A stretch of DNA of 64,000 bases from Catellatospora bangladeshensis (GTDB taxonomy: Bacteria > Actinomycetota > Actinomycetes > Mycobacteriales > Micromonosporaceae), in NCBI RefSeq assembly GCF_016862575.1, contig NZ_BONF01000038.1:1-64000 (forward strand), in the 5' to 3' direction. This document shows positions 28,580 through 36,921 of this stretch, piece by piece (within the stretch, counting starts at the first letter, position 1; every line of letters begins with the position of its first letter). The position numbers and the translations under genes were made by a program. The notes beneath the pieces were generated by a model. It saw only the letters and a list, made by a program, of their open reading frames with translations. It was not told the origin of the DNA and made no database searches.

Positions 28580-30064
28580 ATGTCCAACCAGTCGCCTGAC
28601 CAACCCGAGGCCGGCAACCCCCAGGCTGGAGACGCCGATGAGGCCCCCGCCAAGCCGGCGCAGCGCCCCACCGGCCGCGCGTCGGTCGGCCGCGCCTCGG
28701 TGACCCCGCCGCCGGACGCCGACAAGGACGCGGGCAAGGTCTCCGACGCGGCCGCCGCAGCCCTGCGCACGCCGACCTCCGGTCGCGCCTCGGTGCCCGA
28801 CAAGTCGGCGGGCAAGGTCTCCGACGCCGCCGCCGCGGCGCTGCGCACCCCGACCTCGGGCCGGGCCTCGGTGCCCGGCCGGACGTCCACCCCGGGCCGG
28901 GCCTCGGTGCCGTCGCGCCCGTCGGGTTCGGCCTCGTCGCGCCCGTCGGGTGCGGGTCCGGCCGGATCGTCCGGCCGGGGCGGGCGGGGCGGCTCGGCGC
29001 GGGTGCCGGTCAGCGGCGCGGGCAACACGTACGGCACGGCGAAGCGCAAGATCCAGCCGAAGTGGGGCCGGATCGGGCTGGTCGCCGTCATCGCGCTGGC
29101 CCTGTGCGCGGGCCTCGGCCTGGGCGGCACCTGGATCTACGCCAAGATCGTCGAGGGCAACCTCAACCGCAACGACCCGTTCTCCGCGCTCACCGGCGGG
29201 CGCCCGCCCAAGACGGAGTCCGGCGCCCTGAACATCCTGCTGGTCGGCAGCGACTCGCGGGACCCGGACGCGCCCACCGACAAGGGCGGCGAGTGGCGCA
29301 CCGACACCATGATCATCATGCACATCCCGTCCTCCCAGGACCGGGCGTACCTGATCTCGATGCCGCGCGACCTGCACGTGTACATCCCCAAGGAGGCCTC
29401 GGCGGCCGACTGCGGCACCCGCAAGGCGAAGCTGAACGCGGCGTACGCGTTCGGCGGCCTGCCGCTGCTGGTGAAGACGATCGAGTGCTACTCGTCGGTG
29501 CGCATGGACCACGTGATGCTGATCGACTTCGGCGGCTTCAAGGAGGTGGTCGACGCCCTCGGCGGCGTCGACATGAAGATCGAGAGAACGATCACCTCGA
29601 TCCACAAGCCGAAGCGCACCTTCACCAAGGGCACCATGCACCTCAGCGGGGAGGAGGCGCTGGACTACGCGCGCCAGCGCAAGCAGTTCCCGGACGGCGA
29701 CTTCGCCCGGATGCGCCACCAGCAGCAGCTGCTCAAGGCGATGCTGGACAAGGCCGCCAGCGGCGGCACGCTGACCAACCCGAGCAAGCTGCACGGCTTC
29801 CTGGAGGCGATCACCGGCGCGGTCACCGTCGACCAGGACTTCAGCCTGGTGGACATGGCGCTTCAGTTCAAGGGCATCCGCAGCGAGGATCTGACGTTTA
29901 TGACCAACCCCCATCTGGGCAGTCAGATGGTGAACGGGGAGAGCGTCGTGGTGTCGGACCGGGAGAAGGCGGTCGCCCTGTACGAGGCGGTCAACAAGGA
30001 CACCGTGAAGCAGTGGTACGAGGTCAACGTCAGCCCGCCGCCATCACCCAAAGCGAATAATTAA
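28580..30064 (+). CDS. LytR-CpsA-Psr (LCP) family cell-wall glycopolymer ligase 1
   Basis: LCP enzymes transfer undecaprenyl-linked glycopolymers to peptidoglycan on the outer membrane face. This 494-residue member has a long, Ser/Pro/Ala-rich cytoplasmic N-terminus containing a 26-27-residue tandem repeat (AGKVSDAAAAALRTPTSGRA, about 53-105). One transmembrane helix follows (about 165-188), then the LCP domain: LNILLVGSDSRD (about 215), LISMPRDLHV (about 258), LIDFGGFKEVVDALGGV and RMRHQQQLL. The conserved Arg/Asp residues are present. The ATG at 28580 has TAGGCT seven bases upstream, so it is probably leaderless. It is first of four adjacent LCP genes and the most divergent of them in its N-terminus. 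Confidence 0.92.
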   Translation: MSNQSPDQPEAGNPQAGDADEAPAKPAQRPTGRASVGRASVTPPPDADKDAGKVSDAAAAALRTPTSGRASVPDKSAGKVSDAAAAALRTPTSGRASVPGRTSTPGRASVPSRPSGSASSRPSGAGPAGSSGRGGRGGSARVPVSGAGNTYGTAKRKIQPKWGRIGLVAVIALALCAGLGLGGTWIYAKIVEGNLNRNDPFSALTGGRPPKTESGALNILLVGSDSRDPDAPTDKGGEWRTDTMIIMHIPSSQDRAYLISMPRDLHVYIPKEASAADCGTRKAKLNAAYAFGGLPLLVKTIECYSSVRMDHVMLIDFGGFKEVVDALGGVDMKIERTITSIHKPKRTFTKGTMHLSGEEALDYARQRKQFPDGDFARMRHQQQLLKAMLDKAASGGTLTNPSKLHGFLEAITGAVTVDQDFSLVDMALQFKGIRSEDLTFMTNPHLGSQMVNGESVVVSDREKAVALYEAVNKDTVKQWYEVNVSPPPSPKANN

Positions 30065-30130
30065 CAGCGAAGATATCTCCCAAATCGGGGCAAATACATC
30101 CGATCTGGTCTATGCCTCCTCGCCGGTACG

Positions 30131-30160
30131 TAGACCGAGCCATTACAGTGGCTCGGTCTA
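30131..30160 (+). terminator. Hairpin between LCP genes 1 and 2
   Basis: A perfect 12-bp stem (TAGACCGAGCCA and its complement) with loop TTACAG, 66 bases past the first LCP stop. It suggests that LCP 2 has its own promoter or reduced read-through. Confidence 0.75.
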
Positions 30161-30188
30161 CTGCTGACTCATACCCCCGGGGGCAAGC

Positions 30189-31451
30189 GTGGCCAACAAG
30201 TCGCGGCGAGGCGGTGCCAAGAACACCGTCCCGAGCCAGCGGAGCCGTCGGCCTGCTGCCGACCCCTACGGCGACGAGTACGACGCCTACGACGAGCCCG
30301 CCCCCCGCAAGGCCGGCCACTCCCTGAAGAAGGGCGGCGGCAAGGGCAGGAAGAAGTCGTCGGGCAGGAAGGCCTCGGCCCCGCTCTGGGCCAAGCTGAC
30401 CGTGACGCTGGGCGCGCTGCTGATGATGGTGGCCGGCGGCGCGATCGTCGGCATCAGGTCGCTGGTCGGCAACGTCGAGGACACCGTGCAGGTGGTCAAC
30501 GTGCTGGACGACGGCAAGGAGGGCGGCCCGAAGGGCAACAACCTCAACGGCCCGATCAACATGCTGCTGCTCGGCATCGACGTGCGCGCGACGCAGGAGA
30601 AGAACAACGCCCGCGCCGACACGGTGATCCTGCTGCACATCCCGGCCACGCACGACCAGGCGTACCTGATGTCGATCCCGCGCGACACGATGGTCGAGAT
30701 CCCGAAGAACACCAAGACCCGCTACAACGGCGGGACCGACCGCATCAACGCGGCCTTCTACTTCGGCGCGCAGAACGGCGGCGGCTGGGCCGGCGGCCTG
30801 TCCCTCACCGCGAAGACGGTGAGCAACCTGACCGGGATCGAGTTCAACGGCGCCGCGGTGATCGACTTCGGCGGCTTCAAGAAGGTCATCGACGCGCTGG
30901 GCACGGTCAACATCTGCGTGGAGAGCAACACCGAGTCGCTGCACTACTACCACGTCGACGGCAAGGTGAAGTACGTCAACGAGAACGAGGCGCACCGCCG
31001 CGGGCTCAAGGCGTACATGCACAAGAAGGGCTGCCGCGAGATGCCGGGCTGGGAGGCCCTGGACTACTCGCGCATCCGCAAGTCGCTCGACGACGGCGAC
31101 TACGGCCGCCAGCGCCACCAGCAGCAGCTGATCAAGGCGATGGCCAAGAAGGCCGGCTCCAGCGGCGTGCTCACGGACATGGGCAAGATCAATGGTGTGC
31201 TCAAGGCCGTCGGCGAGTCCATGATCCTGGACACCCACGGCACCCAGCTGATCGACTTCCTGTTCACCCTCAAGGACCTGGCCGGTGCCGACCTGGTCCT
31301 GCTCAAGACGAACGCGGGCTGGTTCAACAGCACCGGCTCGGGCGGCGAGCAGCTCAGCGAGGGCACCATGGACATGTTCCGGGCCGCCAAGAACGACACC
31401 CTCGGCCAGTTCACGCTCCTCAACCCGCAGTTCGTCAACCGGGAGAAGTAG
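30189..31451 (+). CDS. LCP family cell-wall glycopolymer ligase 2
   Basis: A 420-residue membrane-anchored LCP protein. A basic cytoplasmic tail precedes the transmembrane helix LWAKLTVTLGALLMMVAGG (about 65-88). In the LCP domain are INMLLLGIDVRA (about 123), LMSIPRDTMVEIP (about 160), VIDFGGFKKVIDALG, a Cys-containing insert between NICVES and HKKGCREM, and RQRHQQQLIKAMAKKAG. GTG start at 30189, preceded by a CCCCCGGGGG run acting as a weak ribosome site. It is closely similar to the next gene, so one of them is a recent tandem duplicate. Confidence 0.92.
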   Translation: MANKSRRGGAKNTVPSQRSRRPAADPYGDEYDAYDEPAPRKAGHSLKKGGGKGRKKSSGRKASAPLWAKLTVTLGALLMMVAGGAIVGIRSLVGNVEDTVQVVNVLDDGKEGGPKGNNLNGPINMLLLGIDVRATQEKNNARADTVILLHIPATHDQAYLMSIPRDTMVEIPKNTKTRYNGGTDRINAAFYFGAQNGGGWAGGLSLTAKTVSNLTGIEFNGAAVIDFGGFKKVIDALGTVNICVESNTESLHYYHVDGKVKYVNENEAHRRGLKAYMHKKGCREMPGWEALDYSRIRKSLDDGDYGRQRHQQQLIKAMAKKAGSSGVLTDMGKINGVLKAVGESMILDTHGTQLIDFLFTLKDLAGADLVLLKTNAGWFNSTGSGGEQLSEGTMDMFRAAKNDTLGQFTLLNPQFVNREK

Positions 31452-31502
31452 CACCGGCACCACGCACCGCCTCTCACTCAACGCGCGGACCTGGGGAGTC
31501 AC

Positions 31503-32741
31503 GTGGCGCAGTCATCGACGCTGGACAGAGACGAGCACCACGGCGCAGTGCCGCGCCAGCGCGACGCCGGCGGTTCCAGCGCGCGCAAGAAGAAGCGCAA
31601 GCGCGGTGCGCCGCTGTGGGCGAAGCTCACCGTGACCTTCGGCGCCGTGCTGATGATGGTGGCGGGCGGCGCGCTGATCGGCCTGCGCACCGTGATCGGC
31701 GATCTGGAGGGCAGCATCCAGGTCGCGGAGCCCGGCATTCTGGAGGCCGAGCCCGGCGCCCCGGCCGAGCCCGCGGGCAGGGCCCTCGACGGCGCCTTCA
31801 ACGTGCTGCTGCTCGGCATCGACACGCGCAAGGGCCAGGACCTCAACGACGCCCGGTCGGACACCATCATGGTGCTGCACGTGAACGCGGCGCACGACCA
31901 GGCGTACCTGATGTCGCTGCCGCGCGACCTGCTGGTCGAGATCCCCGAGTTCAAGAAGGCGAAGTACCCGGGCGACAGCGAGGACCTGATCAACGCGGCC
32001 TTCTTCCACGGCGCGCAGCACGGCGGCGGCTGGTCGGGCGGGCTGGAGCTGGCCGCGAAGACCGTCGGCAAGCTGACCGGGCTGAAGTTCCAGTCAGCCG
32101 CCGTGATCGACTTCGGCGGCTTCCGGACCGTGATCGACGCGCTCGGCTCGGTGTACATGTGCGTGGAGGCGGACACCAAGTCGATCCACACCTTCGTCGT
32201 CAACGGCACGCCGACGTACGTGCCCAAGATGAGCGACGGCGCCGAGGCGGCGAACTACGCCTCCCGCACGGGCAACAAGCAGTACGTGCACAAGAAGGGC
32301 TGCCGGGAGATGGCGGGCTGGGAGGCCCTGGACTTCGCCCGCCAGCGCTACACCGTCGCGGACGGCGCGGGCGACTACGGCCGCCAGCGCCACCAGCAGC
32401 AGCTGATCAAGGCGATGGCCAAGAAGGCCGGCTCGGCGGGCGTGCTGGCCGACTTCGGCAAGGTCCGCGAGCTGATCCAGGCCGCCGGCAAGTCGATGCT
32501 GCTCAGCCTCCCGGCCGGGATGGACGTGACCGACTTCCTGTTCACCATGAAGGACCTGGCCTCGGCCGACCTGGTGCTACTGAAGACCAACGCGGGCTAC
32601 TACAAAAGCGTGATCGTCAACGGGGACTACAAGGGCGAGCGGCTCGACAAGACCACCGAGGAGATGTTCCGCGCCGCCAAGAGCGACAAACTGGGCAACT
32701 TCGTTCTTATCAACCCACAGGTCGTCAACAACGAGAAGTAG
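31503..32741 (+). CDS. LCP family cell-wall glycopolymer ligase 3
   Basis: A 412-residue protein with the same plan as LCP 2: basic N-terminus (KKKRKRGAPLWAKLTVTFG), transmembrane helix at about 38-62, FNVLLLGIDTRKG (about 98), LMSLPRDLLVEIPEF (about 136), VIDFGGFRTVIDALGSV, the MCVEAD to KKGCREM two-Cys insert, and RQRHQQQLIKAMAKKAGS. It starts at GTG 31503, about 50 bases after LCP 2, with no clear terminator between, so the two are probably co-transcribed. Confidence 0.92.
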   Translation: MAQSSTLDRDEHHGAVPRQRDAGGSSARKKKRKRGAPLWAKLTVTFGAVLMMVAGGALIGLRTVIGDLEGSIQVAEPGILEAEPGAPAEPAGRALDGAFNVLLLGIDTRKGQDLNDARSDTIMVLHVNAAHDQAYLMSLPRDLLVEIPEFKKAKYPGDSEDLINAAFFHGAQHGGGWSGGLELAAKTVGKLTGLKFQSAAVIDFGGFRTVIDALGSVYMCVEADTKSIHTFVVNGTPTYVPKMSDGAEAANYASRTGNKQYVHKKGCREMAGWEALDFARQRYTVADGAGDYGRQRHQQQLIKAMAKKAGSAGVLADFGKVRELIQAAGKSMLLSLPAGMDVTDFLFTMKDLASADLVLLKTNAGYYKSVIVNGDYKGERLDKTTEEMFRAAKSDKLGNFVLINPQVVNNEK

Positions 32742-32787
32742 TTTCCCAATCGCCGGTTGCCGGGGTGGGCGGTCCATACCCTGAAGG

Positions 32788-34014
32788 GTGAGGATCTCTC
32801 ACCTCCCGGGAGGCGGCGTGGGCAGCACCGCATGGCGCCCCGGCGGCGGCAGGGCGCCCAGGGGCCGGACGCGGGCCTCCGGGGTCGGGTGGCCCCCGAA
32901 CGCGGCTTCCCGCGGCAGGGCGATGCCCCGCTCCGGTCTCGGCTGGCCGGAGGCGCAGCGCCTGATCCGGGTGGTCCGGGCGCCTGCCGGAGCCCCGGCC
33001 CGGCGCGCGCGGCGCTGGCCCCAGCTCGTCGCCGCGCTCACGGCCTGCCTGGTGCTGCTCGTCGGGGGCGGCCTGGTGGCCGGCCGGGCGCTGGTCGACC
33101 GGTACGAGTCGAGCGTCGGCCGGGAGGTGCTGCTCGACCCGAGCGCCCGGGACCTGACCGACTCCTACGTGGGCTGGCGCCGCCTCACCGGGCCGCTCAA
33201 CTACCTGCTCATCGGCTCCGACCTGCGCGCCGCCAACCCGGGCGCGGGGCAGCGCTCGGACAGCATCCTGGTGGTCCAGGTGGACCGCGACCTCAACCAC
33301 GCGTACGTCATCTCCATCCCGCGCGACCTGCGGGTGGACATCCCCGAGTTCGGCGGCACGTCGTTCGGCGGGGCGCGGCAGCGCATCAACGCGGCGTTCG
33401 AGTTCGGCGGGGGCGGCAGCGGCGGCGTGCAGCTGCTCTCGGCCACGCTGAGCACGCTGACCGGCATGCGCTTCGACGGCGCGGCGGTGATCGACTTCGG
33501 CGGTTTCAAGCAGGTCATCGACTCGCTCGGTGGGGTCACCATGTGCGTGGACACCGAGGTGCGGTCGATCCACACCAAGCGGCTGTTCCCGGTCGGCTGC
33601 CGGCAGATGAACGGGGCCGAGGCGCTGGACTACTCCCGGCAGCGCTACGGCCTGCCCGACGGCGACTACGACCGGCAGCGCCACCAGCAGCAGCTGCTCA
33701 AGGCGATCCTGACCAAGGCGATGGAGAGCGGAGTCACCCGCAACCCGCTGCGGCTGGACCAGTTCATCCGCGGCATCGGGCAGTCGCTGACCGTGGACAC
33801 CGGCGAGGCGACGCTCACCGACCTGGTCGTGGCGCTGCGCAACATCAGGCCGGACTCGCTCACCGGCATCCGCGTGCCGTCCCACCCGCAGAACATCGGC
33901 GGGGTGTCGTACGTGCTGCTTGATCCCGCGGCCGACAGCCTGTTCCAGGCGATGCGCGACGCGGATCTGGCCGCCTGGGTGCGGGCGCATCCGGAGTGGG
34001 TCAATTCCATCTGA
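32788..34014 (+). CDS. LCP family cell-wall glycopolymer ligase 4
   Basis: A 408-residue member. An Arg/Gly/Pro-rich N-terminus leads to a transmembrane helix (about 80-100). The LCP domain has LNYLLIGSDLRAAN (about 137), VISIPRDLRVDIPEF (about 174), VIDFGGFKQVIDSLGGVTMCVD and RQRHQQQLLKAI. It lacks the longer insert of LCP 2 and 3 between the two Cys. The start is uncertain: GTG at 32788 has a TACCCT hexamer five bases upstream (leaderless), while GTG at 32818 has ribosome site GGGAGG. It is the last of the array and is followed directly by a rhodanese gene. Confidence 0.9.
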   Translation: MRISHLPGGGVGSTAWRPGGGRAPRGRTRASGVGWPPNAASRGRAMPRSGLGWPEAQRLIRVVRAPAGAPARRARRWPQLVAALTACLVLLVGGGLVAGRALVDRYESSVGREVLLDPSARDLTDSYVGWRRLTGPLNYLLIGSDLRAANPGAGQRSDSILVVQVDRDLNHAYVISIPRDLRVDIPEFGGTSFGGARQRINAAFEFGGGGSGGVQLLSATLSTLTGMRFDGAAVIDFGGFKQVIDSLGGVTMCVDTEVRSIHTKRLFPVGCRQMNGAEALDYSRQRYGLPDGDYDRQRHQQQLLKAILTKAMESGVTRNPLRLDQFIRGIGQSLTVDTGEATLTDLVVALRNIRPDSLTGIRVPSHPQNIGGVSYVLLDPAADSLFQAMRDADLAAWVRAHPEWVNSI

Positions 34015-34031
34015 CCTCTACACTTGCAGGC

Positions 34032-34367
34032 GTGTTCGCTGCGCAGATCCCCACCGCCACGGTCGCCGAGGTGCCGGCCGACGCCTACCTGCTCGACGTC
34101 CGGGAGGACGACGAGTGGACCGCCGGTCACGCCCCGCAGGCCGTGCACCTGCCCATGATGCAGATCCCGGTGCGCATGGCCGAGGTGCCGCAGGACCGCG
34201 ACGTGTACGTGGTCTGCCGCGTGGGCGGCCGCTCCGGCCAGGTCGTGGCCTACCTGCGCCAGCAGGGCTGGGACAACGTCACCAACGTCGACGGCGGCAT
34301 GACCGGGTGGGCCGCGGCCGGCCGGCCCGTGGTCGCCGACGAGGGCCGCCAGCCCCAGATCATCTAG
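34032..34367 (+). CDS. Single-domain rhodanese-like sulfurtransferase
   Basis: A 111-residue cytosolic rhodanese. LLDVREDDEWTAGHAPQAVHLPM is at about residues 19-41, and the active-site Cys heads the loop CRVGGRSGQ (about 66-74). DNVTNVDGGMTGWAAAGRPV closes the domain. The GTG at 34032 is preceded by TACACT with a 7-base gap, an exemplary leaderless -10. It probably carries sulfane sulfur; the acceptor is unknown. The next gene begins two bases after its stop. Confidence 0.9.
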   Translation: MFAAQIPTATVAEVPADAYLLDVREDDEWTAGHAPQAVHLPMMQIPVRMAEVPQDRDVYVVCRVGGRSGQVVAYLRQQGWDNVTNVDGGMTGWAAAGRPVVADEGRQPQII

Positions 34368-34369
34368 TG

Positions 34370-35143
34370 ATGACCCGCACCCCCGACCCGTCGCCGCTGG
34401 TGTTCGCCCATCGCGGCTCCTCCGCCGCGCTCCCCGAGCACACGCTGGCGGCGTACGCCCGTGCGCTGCGCGAGGGCGCGGACGGGATCGAGTGCGACGT
34501 GCGGCTGACCCGCGACGGCCACCTGGTCTGCGTGCACGACCGGCGGGTGAACCGGGTCAGCGACGCGCGCGGGCCGGTCGCCTCCTACACGCTGGCGCAG
34601 CTGCGCGGCTTCGACTTCGGCTCGTGGCACCCGGGCGGCGCGCCGTGCGGCGTGCTGACGCTGGACGAGCTGATCGACACCGCGCGGCAGGCGGGGCGCC
34701 CGGTGCGCATGCTGATCGAGACCAAGCATCCCAACCGGTACGGCAAGGCGGTGGAGTACCGGCTGCGTGCGCTGCTGAACCGGCACGGCCTCAGCGGCGG
34801 GTCGCCCACCGCGCCGGTCCGGGTGACGGTGATGTCCTTCTCTCCGCTCGCGGTGCGCCGCTCGCGTGAGCTGCTGCCCGCGCTGCCCACGGTGCAGTTG
34901 ATGGACCTGCTGCCGCCGGGGCTGCGGGTGCGGCGGCTGCCGTTCGGCACCCGGATCGCCGGGCCCGGGCTGGAGCTGGTGCGCCGCCGACCCGACCTGG
35001 TGCGGCGGCTCAAGGCGGGGGGCCAGCAGGTCTATGTCTGGACGGTCAACTCCACGGACGACGTCGATCTGATGCTGAAGCTCGGCATCGACGGCATCAT
35101 CACGGACCGTCCGGCTGAGGTGCTCGCACACCTCGGTCGTTGA
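34370..35143 (+). CDS. Glycerophosphodiester phosphodiesterase
   Basis: A 257-residue TIM-barrel hydrolase that splits glycerophosphodiesters into sn-glycerol 3-phosphate and an alcohol. The N-terminal catalytic signature FAHRGSSAALPEHTLAAY (about 12-29) has the conserved HRG and ENT-like (here PEHT) residues. GIECDVRLTRDGHLVCVHD (about 39-57) supplies the metal-binding Glu/Asp and catalytic His, and MLIETKHP (about 115) the third metal ligand. VWTVNSTDDVDLMLKLGIDGIITDRP closes the barrel. No signal peptide. It overlaps transcriptionally with the rhodanese gene (2-base gap). Confidence 0.93.
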   Translation: MTRTPDPSPLVFAHRGSSAALPEHTLAAYARALREGADGIECDVRLTRDGHLVCVHDRRVNRVSDARGPVASYTLAQLRGFDFGSWHPGGAPCGVLTLDELIDTARQAGRPVRMLIETKHPNRYGKAVEYRLRALLNRHGLSGGSPTAPVRVTVMSFSPLAVRRSRELLPALPTVQLMDLLPPGLRVRRLPFGTRIAGPGLELVRRRPDLVRRLKAGGQQVYVWTVNSTDDVDLMLKLGIDGIITDRPAEVLAHLGR

Positions 35144-35177
35144 ATCATCACCGAGTGGTCACAAAGCCTGGCGCGGA

Positions 35178-36431
35178 ATGCTTCCGGCGGGCAGGATCCT
35201 GCTTGTGGAGGTGGCCTACCGGGAGCTGACGCTGGGGATCGCGGCACTTTTCAGCGACCCCGAGACGGCTCACGGCGGCCTGCCCGCGCTGGACCGCCTG
35301 CTGCACCTGGGGCAGTACGCGCTGGGCGCGCCCGGCATGGCGATCGCCGAGCTGAACGAGGCCGGCTCCGGCCGGGTGATCGCGGCCTCGGGCACCGCCG
35401 CCTGGGCGCTCGGCCGCCCGGTGCAGCCGTACGTGGTGGCCGCCGCCTGCCGTCCCGGCCCGCCCACCTACCGCATCGAGCTGGGCGCCATCGACGACGA
35501 GTCCTCCGACCAGATGGCCTCCCTGGGCAGCCGCTGGATCATGCTGCACCGGGTCGACGTCGACGGCGCCCCGGTGGCGCTGCTCGGCGCGTTCGTCGCC
35601 GAGGACCGCGCCGCCGACCCCGACGAGCTGGCCGTCATGGCGCTGCTGGGGGCGACCGTCGGGCGGCTCTACGCCGAGCAGGCCGGCCTGCCCGTGCAGA
35701 GCCACGGCAACCTGGGCGAGCTGGCCGACCGCGAGCTGTTCATCGCGGTGACCAGCCACGAGCTGCGCACGCCGGTGACGGTCATCAAGGGGTACGCCGA
35801 CACGCTGCGCGACCACTGGAGCCAGCTCGACGAGAAGGCCCGCCGGGACGCGGCCCGGGTGATCGGCCAGCGCAGCGACGAGCTGGCGCGCCTGGTCGAC
35901 CGGCTGCTCGCGGCGAGCACCGACAGCGCCGCCGGCACCCTCTCGCTCGGCCCGTTCGACCTGGTGGAGGCGCTGCGCCAGGCCGCCGCGAACCTGCCCG
36001 CCGACCTGCGCCGCCGGATCCGGCTGGAGCTGCCGGAGCGGATGCCGCTGGCGTACGGCGACCGCACCACCATCCCGAACGTGCTGACCGAGCTGGCCAC
36101 CAACGCGGACAAGTACTCGGGCCGCGACGAGCCGGTGGTGCTCAGCGCGGCGCACGATCGCCGCACGGTGCTGTTCCAGGTACTCGATCGAGGGATCGGG
36201 ATAGCCCCTGAGCAGGTGCATCGGGTGTTCGAGCGGTTCTGGCAAGCGGACAGCGGCGACGGACGGCGGTACGGTGGTGCCGGTCTGGGTCTTTATCTCG
36301 TCCGAAAGACTATTGAGCGACAAAACGGTTGGGTGTCCTTACGTCCCCGGGATGGGGGAGGTACGGTCGCAGAGGTACGCCTGCCGCGAGGTGACGTGAA
36401 AAGGGATGCACCGGCATCCGGGGAGGCATGA
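35178..36431 (+). CDS. Soluble histidine kinase with GAF-like sensor
   Basis: A 417-residue cytoplasmic kinase without membrane helices. A GAF-like N-terminal sensor region (about 15-175) precedes HisKA with the phosphorylated His in TSHELRTPV (about residue 194). The HATPase domain has an N-box variant LATNADKYS, DRGIGIAP (G1), FERFWQADSG and GGAGLGLYLV (G2). No response regulator is adjacent. Instead, the next gene, overlapping by four bases, encodes another GHKL ATPase. The ATG at 35178 has only a weak ribosome site, and GTG codons at 35205 and 35211 are alternatives. The signal is unknown. Confidence 0.88.
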   Translation: MLPAGRILLVEVAYRELTLGIAALFSDPETAHGGLPALDRLLHLGQYALGAPGMAIAELNEAGSGRVIAASGTAAWALGRPVQPYVVAAACRPGPPTYRIELGAIDDESSDQMASLGSRWIMLHRVDVDGAPVALLGAFVAEDRAADPDELAVMALLGATVGRLYAEQAGLPVQSHGNLGELADRELFIAVTSHELRTPVTVIKGYADTLRDHWSQLDEKARRDAARVIGQRSDELARLVDRLLAASTDSAAGTLSLGPFDLVEALRQAAANLPADLRRRIRLELPERMPLAYGDRTTIPNVLTELATNADKYSGRDEPVVLSAAHDRRTVLFQVLDRGIGIAPEQVHRVFERFWQADSGDGRRYGGAGLGLYLVRKTIERQNGWVSLRPRDGGGTVAEVRLPRGDVKRDAPASGEA

Positions 36432-36844
36432 TCGTGTCGATGGCTGTCGCTGAGCGGGCCTGGTGCGTGGTGGTGCCCCATCACGCCCGTGGCGCCCAGC
36501 AGGCTCGGCACCGGCTCGCCGCCGCCCTCGCGGACGCGGTCGACGCCACCCTCCTCTCCGACGTGGTCTCCGTCGCCGCCGAGCTGGTCGGCAACGCGGT
36601 GCGGCACGCCGAGCCGCTGCCCGGCGGGGTGGTCCGGCTGGCCTGGCGGCTGCGTACGGTCGACTCCCGGCACGTCATCGAGGTGCGGGTGACCGACGGC
36701 GGGGCCAACGGGCTGCCCCGGCCGCGCACCGCCGGCGCCGAGGACCCGGACGGCCGCGGCCTCACCATCGTCGACGCGCTCGCCGTCCGCTGGGGTGTCG
36801 AGCGGGACGGTCTCGGGCAGAGCGTCTGGGCGGAACTAAGCTGA
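36428..36844 (+). CDS. RsbW-like ATP-binding (GHKL) regulatory protein
   Basis: A 138-residue stand-alone HATPase_c_2 domain of the anti-sigma-factor/RsbW type. Motif N is VSVAAELVGNAVRHAEPLPGG (about 47-67), and G1/G2 equivalents are VTDGGANGLPRPR and DGRGLTIVDALAVRWGV. It overlaps the histidine-kinase stop by 4 bases (ATGA), so translation is coupled; a GTG at 36434 is an alternative start. In actinobacteria such proteins bind sigma factors or anti-sigma antagonists. A partner-switching role downstream of the kinase is inference. Confidence 0.85.
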   Translation: MIVSMAVAERAWCVVVPHHARGAQQARHRLAAALADAVDATLLSDVVSVAAELVGNAVRHAEPLPGGVVRLAWRLRTVDSRHVIEVRVTDGGANGLPRPRTAGAEDPDGRGLTIVDALAVRWGVERDGLGQSVWAELS

Positions 36845-36921
36845 CCCGCGTCACCGAGCGCGGCGAGTGCCCGGCGGGGCCCCGCGCCTCGGGGCCGCTG
36901 CGGGCGTAGCGAGGAGTTTTC

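Noticed and set aside
27857-29914. 685-codon open frame on the minus strand across pdhC end and LCP 1
   Set aside because: It spans the junction of two well-supported plus-strand genes. The sequence is low complexity without domains.
28580-34014. Secondary-metabolite or capsule gene cluster around the LCP genes
   Set aside because: No glycosyltransferase, polymerase, flippase or modular synthase lies nearby. The region contains only the four LCP genes and unrelated small enzymes.
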